Of a stretch of DNA of 10,226 nt, positions 5,718 to 10,226 are shown in pieces. The first letter of the stretch is position 1; each line of letters opens with the position of its first letter. The position numbers and the translations under genes are program-made. Below the pieces are notes generated by a model that did no database searches, was not told the origin of the DNA, and saw only the letters and a program-made list of their open reading frames with translations. The stretch is from Desulfobacterales bacterium (GTDB lineage: Bacteria > Desulfobacterota > Desulfobacteria > Desulfobacterales > JAFDCJ01), in the NCBI GenBank assembly GCA_029932495.1, contig JAOZPY010000070.1, positions 1 through 10,226 of the forward strand. Reading direction: 5' to 3'.

Positions 5718-7496
5718 ATGAAAATGATACCCGTGCCAAAACTTACCCCGCGGCATAAAGAACTGTTGGGGTTCGTCAAAGACAGCTGGACCAAACTGGC
5801 CGCTTCTGCGGCGTGTTCAGCCGTTGTGGCCGCCATGACCGCCGCCATGGCCTATCTGGTCAAACCGGCGGTGGAAAAGATCTTTGAACAGAAAAACCCC
5901 CGGATGCTGATGCTGATTCCGGCTGCCGTGCTGGCGGTTTTTATTATCAAAGGCTTGGCGGCCTATGGCTCTGGTTATCTTCTGAACTTCGTTGGCCAGG
6001 ACATCATCATGCGGTTGCGAAATCGACTGTACGGCCATATGCAGGACCTGCCGCTGTCTTTTTTTCAGCGGGAAAAAACCGGCGATCTCATGTCGCGCAT
6101 CACCAACGACGTCAACATTATCAGTGCAATGTTCACCTCCGCCATTACCGGCTCCATCCGTGATTGTTTTACCATCATCGGATTGGTGTCGGTAACCTTT
6201 TTTTTGATCCCCAAGCTGGCCATTTATGCCTTCGTGATATTTCCGGTGGCCGGCATCCCCATTTTTCAGTTCGGGCGCAAAGTCCGGCGGGTACGCCGGG
6301 GAACCCAGGAAGCCGTGGCGGATATGAACTCTTTTCTGCATGAAACGCTCAGCGGCAATAAAATCGTGAAGGCCTTCGGCATGGAGGATCATGAGAAAAA
6401 GCGCTTCGCCCAGAAGTCCCGCCGGATTTTCAGGTTGGAGATGAAAGAAACCAGAGTCAAGGTCATGTCATCACCGTTGATGGAATTTCTGGGTGGGGTC
6501 GGCATTGCGTTTATCATCTGGTATGGGGGACACCAGGTCATCCGCGGTGCATACACATTCGGAACATTCATGTCCTTTCTAACGGCTGTGGGTTTCATGT
6601 ATGAGCCGCTCAAAAAATTAAGTAAACTGAACAATGCCGTCCAACGGGGTCTGGCTGCAGTCGATCGCATTTTTGATATCCTGGAGCGCGAATCAGACAT
6701 TGTGAATCCCCCCGACCCGGTTTCCATTCCACCCGGTGCACATCGGATACACTTTGAAAACGTAGATTTTAAATATGACGCGACGCTGGTACTGAAAAAC
6801 ATTAACTTGGAGGTTGCCCCCGGAGAAATTATTGCCCTGGTGGGTGTGAGCGGCGGTGGAAAAACTTCCCTGGTCAATCTGGTTCCCCGGTTTTACGATG
6901 TGACGGCCGGCCGGATTCTAATTGATGGCATCGATATCCGTCAGACCCGGGTTGAAGACTTGCGTCGACAAATCGCCATCGTCACCCAGGAGCCCATTCT
7001 GTTCAATGATACCGCCCGCAACAATATCGCCTATGGCAATCCGAATGCCACCGAGCAGCAGATCATCCAGGCGGCCCGTGCGGCCTATGCCGAGGAGTTT
7101 ATTCGTGGCTTTCCCCGTGGGTTTGACACCCCTATCGGTGAGCTGGGCAGTCGGCTTTCGGGGGGGCAGAAGCAGCGTATCTGCATTGCCCGGGCGCTGT
7201 TAAAAGACGCTCCCGTATTGATCCTCGACGAGGCCACCTCCTCGCTGGATTCCGAATCCGAAGCTCTGGTTCAAAAAGCCCTGGAAAACCTGATGCAGGG
7301 CCGGACGACTTTTGTCATCGCCCATCGTCTTTCCACCATTGGATATGCCCACCGGATTATTGTCGTAGCCAATGGCCGAATCGTGGAGGAGGGCAGGCAT
7401 GATGAATTGCTCGCCCGGCGCGGCGAGTATTACAAGCTTTACCTGATGCAGTTTGGCAACAATTTTTCCCCTGGCATGACCCCGGTCAGCAATTGA
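5718..7496 (+). CDS. msbA: Lipid A/LPS flippase MsbA (ABC exporter half-transporter)
   Basis: A 592-residue fused membrane-ATPase protein expected to act as a homodimer, flipping core-lipid A from the inner to the outer leaflet of the inner membrane. The N-terminal domain has about six membrane helices (near 27-48, 65-88, 142-163, 164-184, 258-275 and 285-305). FFQREKTGDLMSRITND (115-131) is typical of this exporter type. The ATPase domain has Walker A GVSGGGKT (376-383), Q-loop Gln424, signature LSGGQ (480-484), Walker B ending Asp504-Glu505 and switch His536. All catalytic residues are present. Walker A has Gly where many relatives have Ser (GxSGSGKS). The start at 5718 has only a weak GAAGA ribosome site, and Met3 is an alternative. 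Substrate is inferred from its place between lpxB and lptFG; multidrug or lipid exporters of the same family look similar. Confidence 0.93.
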   Translation: MKMIPVPKLTPRHKELLGFVKDSWTKLAASAACSAVVAAMTAAMAYLVKPAVEKIFEQKNPRMLMLIPAAVLAVFIIKGLAAYGSGYLLNFVGQDIIMRLRNRLYGHMQDLPLSFFQREKTGDLMSRITNDVNIISAMFTSAITGSIRDCFTIIGLVSVTFFLIPKLAIYAFVIFPVAGIPIFQFGRKVRRVRRGTQEAVADMNSFLHETLSGNKIVKAFGMEDHEKKRFAQKSRRIFRLEMKETRVKVMSSPLMEFLGGVGIAFIIWYGGHQVIRGAYTFGTFMSFLTAVGFMYEPLKKLSKLNNAVQRGLAAVDRIFDILERESDIVNPPDPVSIPPGAHRIHFENVDFKYDATLVLKNINLEVAPGEIIALVGVSGGGKTSLVNLVPRFYDVTAGRILIDGIDIRQTRVEDLRRQIAIVTQEPILFNDTARNNIAYGNPNATEQQIIQAARAAYAEEFIRGFPRGFDTPIGELGSRLSGGQKQRICIARALLKDAPVLILDEATSSLDSESEALVQKALENLMQGRTTFVIAHRLSTIGYAHRIIVVANGRIVEEGRHDELLARRGEYYKLYLMQFGNNFSPGMTPVSN

Positions 7497-7508
7497 TGAC
7501 CCCCGAAT

Positions 7509-8714
7509 ATGAAAGTCAACTCGACCATCAATCGTTACATACTCAAAGAGATGTTCGTGCCTTTCAGCATTAATGTCTGCGTGTTCACCTTTTTATTCCT
7601 GATGACCAAGATGGTCACTATCACCAACTGGATTGTCAATTACAATCTCAGTCTGGTCGCGGTTTTGCGGCTGATTTTTTTCACACTTCCCTGGCTGCTG
7701 GTGTTTATCATCCCCATGTCGATTATGATGGCTGTGCTGCTGACTTTTTTACGGCTTTCAGGCGATAATGAGATCGTCGCGCTCAAATCCTGTGGGTTGA
7801 GCATTTACGGGTTGCTCCCGCCGGTGCTGTTTTTCGGACTTACAGGCTTTGCCCTGACCATGTTTATGACCATCGTCGGCGTGCCGGCGGCAAAAACCGC
7901 AATGGAAAATATGGCACTGCGCATGGCCAGTTCCAATGTCGACATCGGCCTGAAAGAAAGGACATTCAACGATCAGTTTAAAAATGTGGTGATGTACGTT
8001 AACAAAGTCGATTTGAAAAACCGCAAACTGATTGACATTTTTATTGAAGATAAGCGCCAGGCGGACGTGGTCAGCACTGTGGTGGCCCCTGAGGGGCAGC
8101 TGCTGAGTGAACCCGGGAAATTTATTTTTCACCTGGTGCTGTCAAACGGGACCATCCACCAGACTAGCATAAAGGACAAGTCGGCCACTGCCATTCGGTT
8201 TGGCACATATAAACTGACCCTTGACCTGGGCAAGCAGATGGCCCGGGCCGGCACCAGACATAAAAGCCGGGAGGAAATGAGCATCGGCGAGTTGCATAGC
8301 TTTATAGCCCACCGCCCCCAGCGCGACAAAGCTTATTATGATGCCCAGATTATTTTACATCGTAGGTTTTCAATCCCGGTTGCCTGCCTGGCCCTTGGCT
8401 TGCTTGCGTTTCCGCTGGGCATCCAGTCCAGGTCCACCCGGCGTTCTTTTGGGTTGATCCTGTGTCTTTTTTTCTTTCTGCTTTACTACCTGTTGTTGAC
8501 TGCTGGTTATGCCTTTGGTGAAAACGGCGCTTATCCTCCAGTGATCGGGATGTGGCTGCCCAATTTCGCAATGGCTGCTGTCGGGCTGTATTTCTTGTTA
8601 CAGGCGGCCCGGGAACGCACCCTGGTCACCGAGATAATTGTGCAGCTATTGGTGCGTGTTTTTTCCATGATTAAGCATTTTATGAGCAGGCGAAGAAATG
8701 TCCATTCTGGCTAA
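7509..8714 (+). CDS. lptF: LPS export ABC transporter permease LptF
   Basis: A 401-residue YjgP/YjgQ-family permease. With LptG and two LptB ATPases it pulls LPS from the outer leaflet of the inner membrane onto the LptC-LptA bridge. Hydrophobic helices lie near 16-36, 50-80 and 98-125. A periplasmic beta-jellyroll region spans ~130-280. Three more helices follow near 289-308, 314-334 and 345-366. The cytoplasmic segment SGDNEIVALKSCG (84-96, Glu88) is the coupling region that meets LptB. A tail of ~35 residues follows the last helix and ends very basic (SRRRN). The gene begins 12 bases after msbA without a clear Shine-Dalgarno sequence, suggesting coupling to msbA translation. It overlaps lptG by 17 bases. 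LptF rather than LptG is chosen by order, since lptF normally comes first, and by the SGDNE motif. Confidence 0.92.
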   Translation: MKVNSTINRYILKEMFVPFSINVCVFTFLFLMTKMVTITNWIVNYNLSLVAVLRLIFFTLPWLLVFIIPMSIMMAVLLTFLRLSGDNEIVALKSCGLSIYGLLPPVLFFGLTGFALTMFMTIVGVPAAKTAMENMALRMASSNVDIGLKERTFNDQFKNVVMYVNKVDLKNRKLIDIFIEDKRQADVVSTVVAPEGQLLSEPGKFIFHLVLSNGTIHQTSIKDKSATAIRFGTYKLTLDLGKQMARAGTRHKSREEMSIGELHSFIAHRPQRDKAYYDAQIILHRRFSIPVACLALGLLAFPLGIQSRSTRRSFGLILCLFFFLLYYLLLTAGYAFGENGAYPPVIGMWLPNFAMAAVGLYFLLQAARERTLVTEIIVQLLVRVFSMIKHFMSRRRNVHSG

Positions 8715-9771
8715 ATATTTAACCAGAGAAATCTTGAAAAATTTCAGTATCGTGCTGGTGGCCGCGGTCGGTATTTATCTCAGTGTCGATTTTTTTGAGA
8801 ATGTCGACAAATTCGTCAATGCCGGTCTGAGAATGGGCAAAATCGTTGAATTTATGGAACTTAAACTGCCCTTGATCATCTCCCAGATTATGCCGGTGGG
8901 CATTTTGCTGTCCGTGGTCATCACTTTTGGAATGATGAATAAGAACAACGAGATCATTGCCCTGAAAAGCAGCGGCATGAGGATTTACTACGTTCTTAAA
9001 CCGGTACTGCTTATCGGTCTTGTGTCCAGCGTGCTGCTTTTTTTTATATCCGAAGTACTGGTGCCGATCACCATCAGTCGGGCGAATCAAATCTGGCGTG
9101 TTGAAGTCAAAAAGTACACGGTGGCTTCCGTTCAAAAGAATATATGGGTCAAAGGCCACCGTTCCATATCCTATGTCGCTTATTTTAATCCGCGGAAAAA
9201 AACGATTTCAGGCGTAACCTTGAACTTTTTCGATTCTGAGTTCAGGCTGCTTCGCAGAGTGGATGCCGCCCGGGGCGATTATCGCCGGGGCAAGTGGATT
9301 TTTTTCGACGTCATGGAGCAGGTGCGGGACCCCGAAACCGGTGCTTATGATGTCCGGCTTTACGATCAGCAGGTTGAAAATTTTGACCTTAAACCCCAGG
9401 AACTTCAGCGCGTGGTGAAAAAGTCGGAAGAGATGAGCTTCCAGGAGCTGTATGGCTATATTCGTAACATCGAGTTCGAGGGTTACGATGCCACCCCTTA
9501 CCGGGTAGACCTGTATGCAAAGTTCGCCCTGCCCATGTCATGTTTGATTGTCTGCCTGCTGGCCACCGGCATAACGCTCAAACAAAGAAGCCGGGAGGGG
9601 CTTTCACTGAGTATCGCTTATTCAATGGGGGTGATGTTCCTGTACTGGGTGGCTTACAGCTTTTGCATGTCACTGGGCTACGGCGGCATGCTGCCGGCCT
9701 TTATTGCTGCCTGGACAGCCAACTTTATTTTCGCTTGTTTGGCCTTATTTTATCTTATCAATGTCGAATAA
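8698..9771 (+). CDS. lptG: LPS export ABC transporter permease LptG
   Basis: A 357-residue paralogue of the preceding protein and its expected heterodimer partner in the inner-membrane LptB2FG extractor. The start (MSILAKYLTREILKNF) matches the family's amphipathic entry helix. Helices lie near 16-34, 57-78 and 98-122. A periplasmic jellyroll region occupies ~125-265, including ISYVAYFNPRKKTISGVTL and WIFFDVMEQVRD. Helices near 276-296, 304-325 and 334-355 close the protein. NKNNEIIALKSSG (81-93, Glu85) is the LptB-coupling segment. The gene starts inside lptF, 17 bases before its stop, so the two subunits are probably made in matched amounts. The LptB, LptC and LptA partners are not in the window. 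The end overlaps the first candidate start of lpxK. Confidence 0.93.
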   Translation: MSILAKYLTREILKNFSIVLVAAVGIYLSVDFFENVDKFVNAGLRMGKIVEFMELKLPLIISQIMPVGILLSVVITFGMMNKNNEIIALKSSGMRIYYVLKPVLLIGLVSSVLLFFISEVLVPITISRANQIWRVEVKKYTVASVQKNIWVKGHRSISYVAYFNPRKKTISGVTLNFFDSEFRLLRRVDAARGDYRRGKWIFFDVMEQVRDPETGAYDVRLYDQQVENFDLKPQELQRVVKKSEEMSFQELYGYIRNIEFEGYDATPYRVDLYAKFALPMSCLIVCLLATGITLKQRSREGLSLSIAYSMGVMFLYWVAYSFCMSLGYGGMLPAFIAAWTANFIFACLALFYLINVE

Positions 9772-10226
9772 CACACACCGGTTCAGAGACATGATCCAGG
9801 CCGTCATGTTCGGCTCCAGCCGACAGCCCCTGGCGTCAGCAGCCCCGCTGCTGCAGGTGGCTTCTGTTTTTTACGGGGCGGTGCAAAAGGCAAGGGCGGC
9901 GGCATATCGCCATGGCATCTTAGCCGCTTTCGGACTGCCCTGCAAAGTGGTTTCAGTCGGAAACATAACGGTGGGCGGCACCGGCAAAACCCCTATGGTG
10001 ATGTACCTTGCGGCACTGCTGCGGAAGATGGGCCGATCGGTGGCCATTGTCAGCCGAGGATACAAGGGTACGGCCGAACGGCCGGGAGCTGTTGTCAGTG
10101 ATGGGCAATCCGTGTTGCTGGATGCCGCCACCGCTGGCGATGAACCTTACATGATCGCTTACCGTTCACCCGATATCCCCGTGATCGTGGGCCAAAACCG
10201 ACTTTCCGCCGGGAGGCTGGCAGTCT
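9761..10226 (+). CDS. lpxK: Tetraacyldisaccharide 4'-kinase LpxK, N-terminal part (3' end outside window)
   Basis: The first 155 codons of the membrane-associated kinase that phosphorylates the 4' position of the lipid A disaccharide made by LpxB; the reading frame runs off the window. Visible are the P-loop in SVGNITVGGTGKTP (65-78, Lys76), SRGYKG (98-103), GDEPYMIA (126-133) and VGQNR (143-147), all LpxK marks. The hydrophobic segment before VFYG (36-39) fits the N-terminal membrane anchor. The start is uncertain. ATG 9761 overlaps the lptG stop by 11 bases and lacks a Shine-Dalgarno sequence. ATG 9791 and ATG 9806 are in frame; 9806 has AGG five bases upstream and gives an N-terminus closest in length to E. 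coli LpxK. The gene continues the lipid A function of the operon. Confidence 0.93.
   Translation, partial: MSNNTHRFRDMIQAVMFGSSRQPLASAAPLLQVASVFYGAVQKARAAAYRHGILAAFGLPCKVVSVGNITVGGTGKTPMVMYLAALLRKMGRSVAIVSRGYKGTAERPGAVVSDGQSVLLDAATAGDEPYMIAYRSPDIPVIVGQNRLSAGRLAV

Overview
The window is a single co-directional run of envelope genes, all on the + strand. It starts inside the 3' end of bamA and stops inside lpxK. The order is bamA (3' end), skp/ompH, lpxD, fabZ, lpxA, a Gfo/Idh/MocA-family oxidoreductase, lpxB, msbA, lptF, lptG, lpxK (5' part). This is a Gram-negative outer-membrane biogenesis and lipid A locus. The bamA-skp-lpxD-fabZ-lpxA-lpxB backbone is the classical proteobacterial order. 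The NAD(P)-type oxidoreductase between lpxA and lpxB, with msbA, lptF, lptG and lpxK directly downstream, resembles clusters I associate with Desulfobacterota (former Deltaproteobacteria). The moderately GC-rich sequence fits that, but the taxonomic call is inferred from gene order and protein character and is not proven here.

Layout. Positions 1-407 hold the last strands of the BamA barrel. Positions 408-561 are the longest gap (154 bp), with a possible weak promoter and a small inverted repeat. Positions 562-1104 encode a secreted Skp/OmpH chaperone. From lpxD (1179) to lpxA (3429) the genes are joined by ATGA stop/start overlaps. A 97-bp stretch between lpxA and the oxidoreductase holds a 33-codon ORF that touches both neighbours. 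The oxidoreductase (3527-4483) and lpxB (4489-5688) are separated by 5 bp. The block msbA (5718), lptF (7509), lptG (8698) and lpxK (about 9761) has short gaps or overlaps.

How the genes work together. LpxA and LpxD add 3-hydroxyacyl chains to the UDP-sugar precursor, FabZ acts on the same 3-hydroxyacyl-ACP pool, LpxB condenses two sugars into the disaccharide, and LpxK phosphorylates it at the 4' position. MsbA flips the lipid A core across the inner membrane. LptF and LptG form the membrane part of the LPS extractor. BamA and Skp fold outer-membrane proteins, including the LPS exporter LptD. The pyrophosphohydrolase step between LpxD and LpxB (LpxH, LpxI or LpxG) is absent from the window.

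I found no mobile element, CRISPR array, RNA gene or clearly new system. The most interesting points are the lpxA-lpxB oxidoreductase, which may be GnnA-like and imply a 3-amino sugar lipid A, and the double-overlapping 33-codon ORF upstream of it.
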